Positions 15,159-23,397 of a stretch of 35,483 nucleotides of DNA are shown in pieces. The notes beneath the pieces were generated by a model that was given only the letters and a program-made list of their open reading frames with translations, ran no database searches and had not been told where the DNA came from. Within the stretch, counting starts at the first letter, position 1, and every line of letters starts with the position of its first letter. A program made the translations under genes and the position numbers. The DNA is from Planctomycetales bacterium (GTDB lineage: Bacteria > Planctomycetota > Planctomycetia > Pirellulales > JAEUIK01): the NCBI GenBank assembly GCA_020426575.1, contig JAGQPT010000515.1, positions 1-35,483 of the forward strand, written 5' to 3'.

Positions 15159-17207
15159 TCATAAATACTCGAACCACTTTGTCTGTATCCAGGCGATCAG
15201 GTCGTGCAGCCAGACGTAGCCGATCGGTTTCTTGCCGCAGTACACCTTGGCCGTCACTTCGGCGCCGGGACGGGGACTGCCAATGTCTTCCTTGTCGATC
15301 GCCACGCGAATCATCACGATGTTGCCCTCTTCGCTCTCCACGTTGGCACGATTCTCGATGCTGATGACGCGGCCCTCGAACGACCGGCTCGGGTCGGTCT
15401 GGGAGACGTACGTCACCAGCAAGTCGTCCCCTTGGTCGAGCCGGGCGGCATTGATGAAGCCCATCCGCTTTTCGGGCATGCGGACTTCCAGCACCCATTC
15501 GCCGGTCGGGTCGACCACCCGCATCAGGCGGTCGCCGCGGTTGACGGGCCGGGAGAGCAGCATGTTCTGCACGTCCCATTCGTCCACTTCGCCGGCGATG
15601 GGACTTGTGATCGAAAGCAGTTGGCGCTTTTCGCGGGCAATTTCGAGCAGTCGACGGTTGGACGCTTGTTGGATTCTTAGCTCGCTGATTTCGCCGCTCA
15701 CATCGCTGGCAGCTTGACTCGACCGGTCCCCGCGACGTTGTTGACTGCGCTCATCGCTGCGGGCCCGTCCGAGTGCGTTGATCTGCTCGCCCAGGGCGGC
15801 GATCGTACCCTGGTACGTCTCGATTTCCTGGTCGAGTTCGCGGCTCGACATCTTGGCCAGCACCTGGTTGGCGTCGACGGCTGTACCGTCTTCGACGAGC
15901 ACTTCTTCGATTTCACCGTCGAGCTGGGCGAAGACGTCGCGGCGGATGTCAGGCTGCAGGTTGCCCGGCGCACTGAGGTTGAAGTCGGCCGGCACGACGA
16001 TCAGGGCGGTGAGCACGGCCGCCACCGCCAGCACAACGGCCAGCGTCTTGGGCAGCGTGCGGGCCCGCACGATCCAGGTCATCCGCCCCAGGGCCCGCCA
16101 CAACGGCATCAGGAACAGCGAGTGGTAGTCGATGGCGTTGGCCATCGCAGTGGCGCTGTGGTCGCAGACCACCTGGACGCGCTGCTTGGTCCCGTCGCGG
16201 AGCCGAGCGTCTTCGATCTGTTCGATGATCAGCGCGCCGACGGCCTCGGGCCGTTTGTGCTTGCTGTCTTCGTCCTCCTGTTCTTCGAGCGACATGCCGC
16301 GGAGCAGCGGAAGCACGGCGACCATCTTCGAGTGTGTGTCGTCGACGTATTCCTGCACCGCGTCTTCGACCTGCGGCGCCATGTTCGTGGTGTCGCCGGT
16401 GTACCACATCGGTTCGCCGGTGCGGACCACGGCCGTGGCCAGCCGATTGAGCAACACGATCGTGTTCGAGCGCTTGTCGAAGAGGTCCTGGCCGCTGACC
16501 GCCTCGACGCGGCACTTGCTGCCGCGCTTCATCGCCAGGCTCACGCGATCGCAGCCGATCAGCCGGCGGCCCTCATTGGCGATCGTGAAGGCGGCTTCGA
16601 TCGGATCCAGGCTGGTGTGCACGCTGCGTGTGAACTGCTCCAACTGGTTCCAAAGCGTCTGCCGGTCGGTGAAGCTTCGCAGTTTGCGGGTCTTGAGGTA
16701 CTCGGCGGCCAGGTCGCACATTTGCGCGAGGAAACGCAGGTAGCCGCGCTGCGTGGTCGGTCGGGCACTGGGGCGTTGGAACACCTCGACGATGCCGTGT
16801 AGCTCCTGGTCCGCCGTCAACGGTCCCAGCACGAGCAAGTAGTCGGTCGGATTCTCGGCCTGCTCGGCCTCGTCGGCCGTGTGCGGCGGAACAAGCGTTC
16901 CTTCGCGGCTGTTGGCGACCTTGCGCAACAGGCGAAGGTGGCGGAGTTGCTGTTCTCCGTTTCCCCCCAGGCCAATCTGTTTCAGGTTGATGTGGTGCTG
17001 CAGTTCGAGCTGGCCGTTTTCATTACTGATCCAGACGGCACCGCCGACGGCGGCGAGCGCCGTGACGACTCGGCCGAGAAACTCGTGGAAGAATTCCTCG
17101 GGTGACGAATCGGTCTTCGCGAGTTGCGCAATCTCATTGACCAGTCCACGAATCTGCTGTCGTGTCTGTTCAATCAGTTCTGGATCGATGGATTGTTCGG
17201 TGCTCAT
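15159..17207 (-). CDS. GAF-GAF-TM-HlyD protein
   Basis: A 682-residue protein with two GAF-like regions at about 30-165 and 200-355, one membrane helix at about 387-406 (TLAVVLAVAAVLTALIVV) and a C-terminal HlyD-type adaptor part (about 415-682) with a coiled coil and the SPIAGEVDEWDV lipoyl-like box. The GAF part is cytoplasmic and the adaptor part periplasmic if the single helix spans the membrane, so a cytoplasmic signal could be linked to export. It is the first gene of the cluster with the HlyD adaptor and the M50 fusion. I chose the ATG at 17207; a TTG at 17222 is in frame, and neither has a strong ribosome binding site. The ligand of the GAF domains is unknown. Confidence 0.85.
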   Translation of the reverse strand: MSTEQSIDPELIEQTRQQIRGLVNEIAQLAKTDSSPEEFFHEFLGRVVTALAAVGGAVWISNENGQLELQHHINLKQIGLGGNGEQQLRHLRLLRKVANSREGTLVPPHTADEAEQAENPTDYLLVLGPLTADQELHGIVEVFQRPSARPTTQRGYLRFLAQMCDLAAEYLKTRKLRSFTDRQTLWNQLEQFTRSVHTSLDPIEAAFTIANEGRRLIGCDRVSLAMKRGSKCRVEAVSGQDLFDKRSNTIVLLNRLATAVVRTGEPMWYTGDTTNMAPQVEDAVQEYVDDTHSKMVAVLPLLRGMSLEEQEDEDSKHKRPEAVGALIIEQIEDARLRDGTKQRVQVVCDHSATAMANAIDYHSLFLMPLWRALGRMTWIVRARTLPKTLAVVLAVAAVLTALIVVPADFNLSAPGNLQPDIRRDVFAQLDGEIEEVLVEDGTAVDANQVLAKMSSRELDQEIETYQGTIAALGEQINALGRARSDERSQQRRGDRSSQAASDVSGEISELRIQQASNRRLLEIAREKRQLLSITSPIAGEVDEWDVQNMLLSRPVNRGDRLMRVVDPTGEWVLEVRMPEKRMGFINAARLDQGDDLLVTYVSQTDPSRSFEGRVISIENRANVESEEGNIVMIRVAIDKEDIGSPRPGAEVTAKVYCGKKPIGYVWLHDLIAWIQTKWFEYL

Positions 17208-17608
17208 TTCACGCTGGCGCAACCACTGGTAGGCCGGCCCCTTACACGCGCATGCGTTCTGACCACTTGCTCTCTGAAGAGACTCCCAACCGATCCTCGG
17301 TCGGCGACGGGGACCCCTAACCCCATCAGCCTAACGGTTTCACGACGGTCGGTCCACAAAGTCTTGCCTCAGCAAGCCACCGCGACACGAGGCCAGACCC
17401 AACGATTTGCGGGCGGCCCGTACGCTGCGCGTGTTTCGATACCCTCAAGGCTAGCTTAGACTTACCACGATTTGGCCGAATACGACCAGGACATGCATGA
17501 AGCGGCGGAGTCACTTCTGCCGGTGCTGCTGCAACTGATACAACCGGCCGGACCGGGGCGTTTTCCCGGTGGCCTAATCAAGTTGTGTCGGGTGTGCGGA
17601 GCTGGCCG
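17208..17608. other. 401-base intergenic region upstream of the GAF-HlyD gene
   Basis: No convincing gene is seen here. It must hold the promoter of the GAF-HlyD operon and the 3' end of the permease transcript. ACCGGG (17552-17557) and CCCGGT (17565-17570), flanked by GGCC on both sides (17546-17549, 17571-17574), can form a GC-rich hairpin just past the permease stop, without a U tract. A stretch with CCTAACCCCATCAGCCTAA (17316-17334) loosely resembles the words of the repeats at 1632-1726, but is not palindromic. No promoter could be assigned with confidence. Confidence 0.5.
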
Positions 17609-19066
17609 TTATGCCTGCTCGTGCTGGCGGCGGCCGATCACAGCGTAGGCCACCGCCCCGAGCAGAATCAACACCAGCCCGCTGAAGGCCTCGATCGGTC
17701 CTGCCAGCAACATGCTCGCCAGCAGTCCGACGTAGGCGACGACGAACACGCCCGGAACCCAGGGATACCCCCAGGTGCGATAAGGCCGGGGTGCGTCGGG
17801 CATTTTCCTCCGCAGCACATATACTGCTACGACAGCAGCCAGGTAAAAGATCGATCCGCCGAAAATTACGTATCCCGTGAGCTTGTCGAACAACCGTTCG
17901 TCAGGGGCGGCGCTCAGGTCGGCCAGCAGCACCAATACGATCGACCAGCCGCAGAGCACGACGATCGCGATCGCCGGTGTGCCGGTCCGGGGATCGATAC
18001 GCCGCAGCGGGGCCAGTAACCTGTGGTCGCGCGACGCGGCGTACAACACGCGCGGGCCGACCAGGACATTGGCATTGAGTGCCCCGAACACTGAGATCAT
18101 CAGCATCGCCAGCGTGAGGCGTTCGCCGAAACCGGGCAGCAGCTTCTCGAGGACCGGGACCGCCGCGATGTCACTGTTGGCGAGCTGTTCGGCGGTAAGC
18201 GTCGTGTAGAAGGCCCAGTTCGCGCCCATGTAGAGGGCGGTGAGCAACAGCACTCCGACACACAGGGCCCAGGGGATTTGGCGCCGTGGTTGTTCAACCT
18301 CTTCGGCGACGACGGTGACCTGCCCCCAGCCGTCGTAGGCCCACATGATCGCGCCGAGCGCCGTGCCCAGGGCAATCACGCCGGAATGCGACCAGAACTC
18401 GGGCGTCGGCACTACATCGCTGACGCCGTCATTGACAGCGAGCGACGCTGCGTCGGCCAGGGCATCGCTGCCGACCACCCAGAACGGCAGCATTCCCAGC
18501 AGCGCGAGGAACCCCGCCTTGATGACGGTCGTGACTGTTTGCACGAGTCCGCCCCAGTGAACGCCGGCAACGTTCACCACACCTAGCAGCGCGATCGCGA
18601 CGATGATCACTGTCCGCTCCGCCGCAGGAGACATCGAGGCGTGTCCCGACGTGAGCAACAGGTTTTTGATGGCCAGGGCCAGTGCCGCGGCCAGCGCGGC
18701 GATTGCGCCGCTGCGCATCACCCAAAACTCGGCCCAGACCCAAAGGAACGCCCAGAGCCGACCATAGGCCTCGCGCAGGTAGACGTAGTTACCGCCGGTG
18801 TGGGGCAACATGGCCGCCAGTTCGGCCATCGCCAGCGCGCCGCAAAGGTTCACCAGTCCGCAACCGCCCCAAAGCACGAGCATCAGCGCAATGCTGTCGC
18901 CGACCGCGCTGGCCACTTGCTGGGGCTTGAAAAAAATGCCCGAGCCGATCACCGTGCCAATCACCACGGCCAAGGCGGCGAAGAACCCCAGTGCCGGGAC
19001 GAGCCGGGGTTCATCGTCCGGCGGAAGCGGCAGTTCGGTCGACGGCGTCTCGTGCTTTGAGGTCAT
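17609..19066 (-). CDS. APC-family amino-acid permease
   Basis: A 485-residue polytopic membrane protein with about 12 hydrophobic helices. The first helix carries the APC substrate-binding signature VIGTVIGSGIFF, and the third region has LPHTGGNYVYLREAYG, as in LAT-type and other amino-acid antiporters/permeases. A later VLYAASRDHRLLAPL loop and the RPYRTWGYPWVP box near the C-terminus are also typical of this family. It probably moves amino acids across the inner membrane; the substrate cannot be told. It is transcribed divergently from the cystathionine gamma-synthase-type gene, with starts 183 bases apart, so a role in sulphur amino-acid uptake or release is a reasonable guess. ATG 19066 was chosen because the conserved family start follows closely; no strong ribosome binding site. 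Confidence 0.92.
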   Translation of the reverse strand: MTSKHETPSTELPLPPDDEPRLVPALGFFAALAVVIGTVIGSGIFFKPQQVASAVGDSIALMLVLWGGCGLVNLCGALAMAELAAMLPHTGGNYVYLREAYGRLWAFLWVWAEFWVMRSGAIAALAAALALAIKNLLLTSGHASMSPAAERTVIIVAIALLGVVNVAGVHWGGLVQTVTTVIKAGFLALLGMLPFWVVGSDALADAASLAVNDGVSDVVPTPEFWSHSGVIALGTALGAIMWAYDGWGQVTVVAEEVEQPRRQIPWALCVGVLLLTALYMGANWAFYTTLTAEQLANSDIAAVPVLEKLLPGFGERLTLAMLMISVFGALNANVLVGPRVLYAASRDHRLLAPLRRIDPRTGTPAIAIVVLCGWSIVLVLLADLSAAPDERLFDKLTGYVIFGGSIFYLAAVVAVYVLRRKMPDAPRPYRTWGYPWVPGVFVVAYVGLLASMLLAGPIEAFSGLVLILLGAVAYAVIGRRQHEQA

Positions 19067-19171
19067 ACGGGAGTCGCGGTGAACGAGGGGGCGCCGTGAA
19101 CGAGTGAGGGCGCGGCGGCGCGGGGTTGCTGCGAAAGCGCCTCGCCATTTATATCCGCTCGGAGGATGTTT

Positions 19172-19177
19172 TATAAT
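19172..19177 (+). promoter_or_regulatory. Candidate -10 element for the PLP-enzyme gene
   Basis: A perfect TATAAT lies 73 bases before the GTG start at 19250, inside the divergent region with the permease gene. The hexamer 17 bases upstream (TTATAT) is a poor -35, so the call rests on the -10. Confidence 0.4.
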
Positions 19178-19249
19178 CGCGGCCCGCCGACGAGACGAAT
19201 TCACCACCGGACAGTAAGCCACAGCCGAGCCAGCCATAGGACCACGCGC

Positions 19250-20473
19250 GTGAACGACCCCCAGCAGCACCGCACCATTGACGACGTCTGTTCACAACCG
19301 GCCGTTCAAGAGGCAAAAAGCCTCGGCCTCGCGTCGCCGATTTATCCATCGAGTGTCTATCACTGCTCGACGACCGACGAGGCCGACGCGCTGCTGGCCG
19401 GTACGCTGGCCGGCTACATCTACGGCCGGGAAGGACACCCGAACGCCTCGGCACTGGCGCGACGGTGCGCCGAACTGCACGGATGCGACGAAGCCCAGGT
19501 GTGCGGCTCCGGGATGGCGGCAATCGGCCTGGCGTTGTTGGCCGAAGTCTCCGCGGGGGACCACGTCGTCATTAGCGACCAGCTCTACGGCCGCACGACG
19601 CAGCTCGTCTCGCTGCAACTGGCAAGATTGGGTGTCACATCGACCGCTGTCGATGCCACCGACCCCACGGCCGTAGCAGCTGCGCTGCGAGAGAACACGC
19701 GGGTTGTGCTAGTGGAAACAATCAGCAACCCGCTGTTGCGTGTTGTCGACGTTCGTTCCCTCGCCGAGCTGGCCCACGCCCGCGGAGCCGTGCTGGTGGT
19801 CGATAACACGTTAGCGTGTCCGGCCGTTTGCCGCCCTGCGGATTTCGGGGCTGACATCGTCGTCGAAAGTCTTACGAAACTCGTCAACGGACACAGCGAC
19901 GTGCTTCTCGGCGTGGTGTGCACGAACACGGAATCACCGGCGGGGTGCCAGCGCTGGAGCCGGATCAAGTCGCTGGCGGCCATCTGGGGGTTCACCGCCA
20001 GCCCGTTCGAGTGCTGGCTTGCCCATCGCGGGTCGAGCACGCTGGCGCTGCGGGCTGACCGCTCCTGCGACAATGCTGGGACAGTGGCTCGCTGGCTCGA
20101 TGCTCGGCGCACCGACTCAGCAAGTGGCATCAGCGAAGTGATCTACCCGGGGCTGGCAACGCACGCGGACCACGCCGTGGCCCAGGCCCAATTCACCCGG
20201 CACGCTGGTTACGTCGTCACGTTCACCCTCTCCGGCGGGCGAGCGTCGGTCGATCGGTTCATTGCCGCGGGCAGCGGTATACCCTTCTGCCCGTCGTTCG
20301 GCGACCTGACAACGACGCTCAGCCACCCGGAGTCAACCAGCCATCGGGGATACAGCCCAGCGGAGCGCGAGGCGTTGGGCATCGCTCCGGGGATGATTCG
20401 GCTGTCGGTCGGGATAGAATCGCCCGACACGATTGTCGCTCGACTGGCCGAAGCCCTGGCGGCGGCCCGTTGA
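19250..20473 (+). CDS. Cystathionine gamma-synthase / beta-lyase family PLP enzyme
   Basis: A 407-residue fold-type I PLP enzyme of the Cys/Met metabolism family. Visible landmarks are the YGREGHPNASAL segment (about 58-69, in place of the common YsRygNPT), VCGSGMAAI (the phosphate-binding loop), DQLYGRT (Tyr113 stacking on PLP), VVDNT (Asp185) and SLTKLVNGHSD with the Schiff-base Lys210. It should catalyse gamma-replacement or beta/gamma-elimination on cystathionine, homoserine esters or methionine; motifs do not settle which. The GTG at 19250 has AGGA 9-10 bases upstream; an ATG at 19166 in frame would overlap the TATAAT element and was rejected. The adjacent divergent permease may share regulation. 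Confidence 0.88.
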   Translation: MNDPQQHRTIDDVCSQPAVQEAKSLGLASPIYPSSVYHCSTTDEADALLAGTLAGYIYGREGHPNASALARRCAELHGCDEAQVCGSGMAAIGLALLAEVSAGDHVVISDQLYGRTTQLVSLQLARLGVTSTAVDATDPTAVAAALRENTRVVLVETISNPLLRVVDVRSLAELAHARGAVLVVDNTLACPAVCRPADFGADIVVESLTKLVNGHSDVLLGVVCTNTESPAGCQRWSRIKSLAAIWGFTASPFECWLAHRGSSTLALRADRSCDNAGTVARWLDARRTDSASGISEVIYPGLATHADHAVAQAQFTRHAGYVVTFTLSGGRASVDRFIAAGSGIPFCPSFGDLTTTLSHPESTSHRGYSPAEREALGIAPGMIRLSVGIESPDTIVARLAEALAAAR

Positions 20474-20525
20474 GCCGGCGCTGCTAAGTAGCACACACCC
20501 CAACCAGTCCACCCTCAGCGCCGGC
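20474..20525. repeat. 10-bp perfect inverted repeat after the PLP-enzyme gene
   Basis: GCCGGCGCTG (20474-20483) begins directly after the TGA and is the exact reverse complement of CAGCGCCGGC (20516-20525), with a 32-base spacer that contains a small TGCT/AGCA hairpin. There is no T tract. It may act as a factor-assisted terminator or protect the 3' end of the mRNA. Confidence 0.5.
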
Positions 20526-20589
20526 AATTGGGCTGATTTCACACTGATTTGGCCCCGAGTTCTCTCTTTCGCCCAGTCGTTGCAACCGA

Positions 20590-20595
20590 TAAGAT
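20590..20595 (+). promoter_or_regulatory. Weak candidate -10 element for infA
   Basis: TAAGAT lies 77 bases before the infA start in a locally AT-richer patch (GATAAGATAAAC). The -35 region (TTTCGC at 17 bases spacing) is poor. Confidence 0.25.
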
Positions 20596-20671
20596 AAACG
20601 GTCTTTGGCGCGGCCGGTCCCGCCGTGGGAGTGCCGACGCCACATCAACACGTGTCTGTGCAGGAAAAGGT

Positions 20672-20893
20672 ATGGCCGAAAAGGAAGCAGCACTCGAGGT
20701 CGAGGGAGTCGTCACCCAGGCGCTCGCCAACACGCGATTTCGCGTGAAACTTGAAGGCGATCATCAGATCATCGCCCACGTGGCGGGCAAAATGCGCAAG
20801 AACTTCATCCGTATCGTCCCCGGCGATAAAGTTCGCGTGGAACTTTCGCCCTATGACCTCACCAAGGGACGCATTGTCTATCGCGAGCGCTAG
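20672..20893 (+). CDS. infA: Translation initiation factor IF-1
   Basis: A 73-residue protein that is a single S1/OB-fold domain of standard IF-1 length. The family pattern is clear: [14 protein letters not shown], then [26 protein letters not shown] and [23 protein letters not shown]-1 binds the ribosomal A site during initiation. AGGAAAAGG lies directly upstream of the ATG at 20672, giving a good ribosome binding site; an in-frame ATG at 20549 has none and lies before the candidate promoter. It stands alone here and is not in a ribosomal protein operon. Confidence 0.96.
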   Translation: MAEKEAALEVEGVVTQALANTRFRVKLEGDHQIIAHVAGKMRKNFIRIVPGDKVRVELSPYDLTKGRIVYRER

Positions 20894-21158
20894 CTTGCTT
20901 GTGCCGACACGTCAGGCGACGGCTGGGCCCCCACCGCCTGGGGACCATCGTGCCTGCGGCGTCGCCGTTTCTCGGCAAAATCTTTCGCCCGGGACTGGCG
21001 AAATGGATCGCTTTGCGTGACACTTTCTTGCAGAGCGGGCGTGGACGCCATCGTCCCGCCACTTGCACTTTGAGTGTGTGGACCGTTACCCCCGATGCGC
21101 GCAGGACGTCGACCGTATGACGTTTTCGCGCGCAAGGGAGCGAACAGGAGATCGTGTC

Positions 21159-23174
21159 GTGAGAGTGTTCGAACCGTTGTTGTCGAGAAACGCGCTGACT
21201 GTCTGCTTGCTCACCACGGCAGTCTTTGTCACGGCCGGCTTCGCTCCCTTTTTCACCCCATTGGCCCTCGCCGCCGACGATCCCGATCAATCAGTCGTGG
21301 TGGTCGAAGAGGAGGTCGTTGAAGAGGAAGTCGTCGTCGACGCAGACGCCGCGCCTCGCCCCGTGGCCGTGTTCACCTTCTCTGGCTGGCAAGAGTTGAT
21401 CGACGACTTGAACTTCGTTGGTGACGTTTCGGACAGCCCCGGCCTGGGCAGCAGCATCGAAGGGTTGATGGCGCTCTCGACCGGCGGTCAGGGGCTCGTC
21501 GGGCTGCGTCGCGACCAACCCTGGGGTGTGACGGTTTCGATCGTCAACAACGAGCCCGACATCCTGGCTTTTGTTCCTCTCAAAGATCTCGATCGCTTCT
21601 TCAAGGCACTGGCCGGCATGATCGGACCGGTTCCGCAGGACGAAAACGGCGTTTATGAACTCGAAGTACCGGGGCAGGTTCTGTTCGCCAAACAAGAGGG
21701 CGAATGGGCTTTCCTTGCCGCCCGTCCCGAGTCACTGGAAAACCTGCCCGAAGATCCGGCGCTGTTGGTAGCCAGTCTGACGAAGAAGTACGACGTTGCC
21801 TTCGCGGTGAACATGCAGAGCGTGCCCGACGAGTTCCGCATGGTGGCGCTCACGCAGATCCGCCTCGGCCTCGAACAGGGCATGACGCGCGAAAAGGGCG
21901 AAAGCGACGAGGCATTTCAAGCTCGCGTCGAGGCCGCCTCGAAACAAGTCGCCGAGATCGAAAAGGCGCTGACCCAAATCGATCAGCTTACCGTCGGTTG
22001 GTCGATCAATCGCGAGGACCGCAAGGCCTACGTCGACGTCATGGCCACGGCCGTGGCTGGTACGGAGATGGCGGGCGAATTCGCCGACATCGCCGAGGGC
22101 ACGACCAGCTTCGCCGGTTTTGAATCCCCCGACGCGACTGTCTCGACCGTTTGCACGGGGCCGATTGCCGCCAGCGACCGCGAACAACTTCCCGGCATGT
22201 TGAGTTCGAGTCGCGAACAACTGGACACAATGTTCCAGTCGTCCGACGCCTTCAGCGATCCGCAGGTAAAGGAGCTCACCCGTAAGTTCGTGGACAAGCT
22301 CTTTGCGGCACTGGAAAAGATGATGGACACGGACAAGTTCGATGGCGGCATGGCCGTTTTTGGCAAGGGGCCCTTCACGATCATCGCCGGCGGCGCGGTA
22401 AGTGACAGCGCTGCGTTCGAAACGCTCGTCGAGGACACACTCAAGGACGTAAACGAAGAGTATCCCAATTACGAGGGCTATCGCCGCAACGTTGCCGAGT
22501 ACAAAGACCTGCGGTTCCACACGATCAACGTGCCGGCGCTGCCAGATCCAGAAATGTTGGAAACGGCGCAGGAGGTATTCGGCGAGAAGATCGATATCAC
22601 GATTGCGATCGGTGAGAAACGGGTCTTTTTCGGCGTGGGACCTGACGCGATCGACCGCATCAAGCACGTCGTGGACCTGTCGGCGGAAGCTGGCGAGGTG
22701 GCGATCCCACCGCTGCGAATGCGGGCCAAGATGGCACCCCTGATGGGGGTACTCGGCTCGTTGGCTCGGCGGGCCGGCAAGCAGATGGAGGGTGAAATCG
22801 GTAAGCTCGGGGGCGCCCTGCCCGGGGGACGCGGCTCGGCGGACGAAGATGGGGCGGAGGAGTTTGCCGACAACGATGGCGACCAGCTCGGCGGCGACGG
22901 CCCGCGCGGGCTCGATTTGGGACCTCTCGGCCCGATGCCGTTGCCCAGTAAGTTGCCAGACCTCAGCCAATTGTTCGTCGACATGAAGCCCGGCAAGGAC
23001 AATGTTGAGTTGACGCTGATGCCGATCTCCAACGGCGTCCGCTATTCGATCGTTGCCGACGAGGAATTGCTCAAGCTGATTTCAGCGGCAGCCAGCCTGG
23101 CCACCCAGGCGGCCATGAACGCTGGCCCCGGCGCCGGACCCTTCGGCCCCGGTGGCGGTGGTCTCCCGCAGTGA
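21159..23174 (+). CDS. Large exported protein of unknown function
   Basis: A 671-residue protein. It begins with a long Sec signal peptide (hydrophobic part NALTVCLLTTAVFVTAGFAPFF, cleavage near ALAADD). Then comes an odd acidic stretch of Val and Glu/Asp (VVVVEEEVVEEEVVVDADA). The remainder is a folded, repeat-free region with two apparently similar halves, each with strands followed by a phenylalanine-rich loop (for example DLDRFFKALAGM), and a Gly/Pro-rich acidic linker (about 580-620). The C-terminus is Gly-rich (GPFGPGGGG). I know no named family for it; proteins of this layout occur in planctomycetes. The GTG at 21159 has AGGAG 8 bases upstream (21146-21150); ATG 21117 would put the signal peptide 14 residues further in. 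It lies between infA and lysA without a clear functional link. Confidence 0.75.
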   Translation: MRVFEPLLSRNALTVCLLTTAVFVTAGFAPFFTPLALAADDPDQSVVVVEEEVVEEEVVVDADAAPRPVAVFTFSGWQELIDDLNFVGDVSDSPGLGSSIEGLMALSTGGQGLVGLRRDQPWGVTVSIVNNEPDILAFVPLKDLDRFFKALAGMIGPVPQDENGVYELEVPGQVLFAKQEGEWAFLAARPESLENLPEDPALLVASLTKKYDVAFAVNMQSVPDEFRMVALTQIRLGLEQGMTREKGESDEAFQARVEAASKQVAEIEKALTQIDQLTVGWSINREDRKAYVDVMATAVAGTEMAGEFADIAEGTTSFAGFESPDATVSTVCTGPIAASDREQLPGMLSSSREQLDTMFQSSDAFSDPQVKELTRKFVDKLFAALEKMMDTDKFDGGMAVFGKGPFTIIAGGAVSDSAAFETLVEDTLKDVNEEYPNYEGYRRNVAEYKDLRFHTINVPALPDPEMLETAQEVFGEKIDITIAIGEKRVFFGVGPDAIDRIKHVVDLSAEAGEVAIPPLRMRAKMAPLMGVLGSLARRAGKQMEGEIGKLGGALPGGRGSADEDGAEEFADNDGDQLGGDGPRGLDLGPLGPMPLPSKLPDLSQLFVDMKPGKDNVELTLMPISNGVRYSIVADEELLKLISAAASLATQAAMNAGPGAGPFGPGGGGLPQ

Positions 23175-23397
23175 CCCAGTGGCGGTCGCGATGTCGTCCA
23201 CATGGGTGGTGATCGAACCTCGCCGCCGATAGGTGTGTCGGTGGCGTGAACGGCTTTTTGCCACGTTGGCCACTGTCGATTTTTCCTCAATTTGTCCTGA
23301 CGACCTGCCGCCAGGTGATTGCGACGTTTCGCCGCCGCGGCAATTCGGTTCGCCGAATGTGTTCGTATCCCAAGCTTCCCTGTCGTTTGGTTCCGTG

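Noticed and set aside
17493..17648. 51-codon plus-strand frame with several cysteines past the permease end
   Set aside because: It overlaps the permease 3' end antisense, has only a weak AGGA upstream and no family match; too little support.
21732..22970. 412-codon minus-strand open frame
   Set aside because: Antisense to the exported protein at 21159-23174, which has a ribosome binding site and signal peptide; the antisense product is His/Arg-rich and has no motif.
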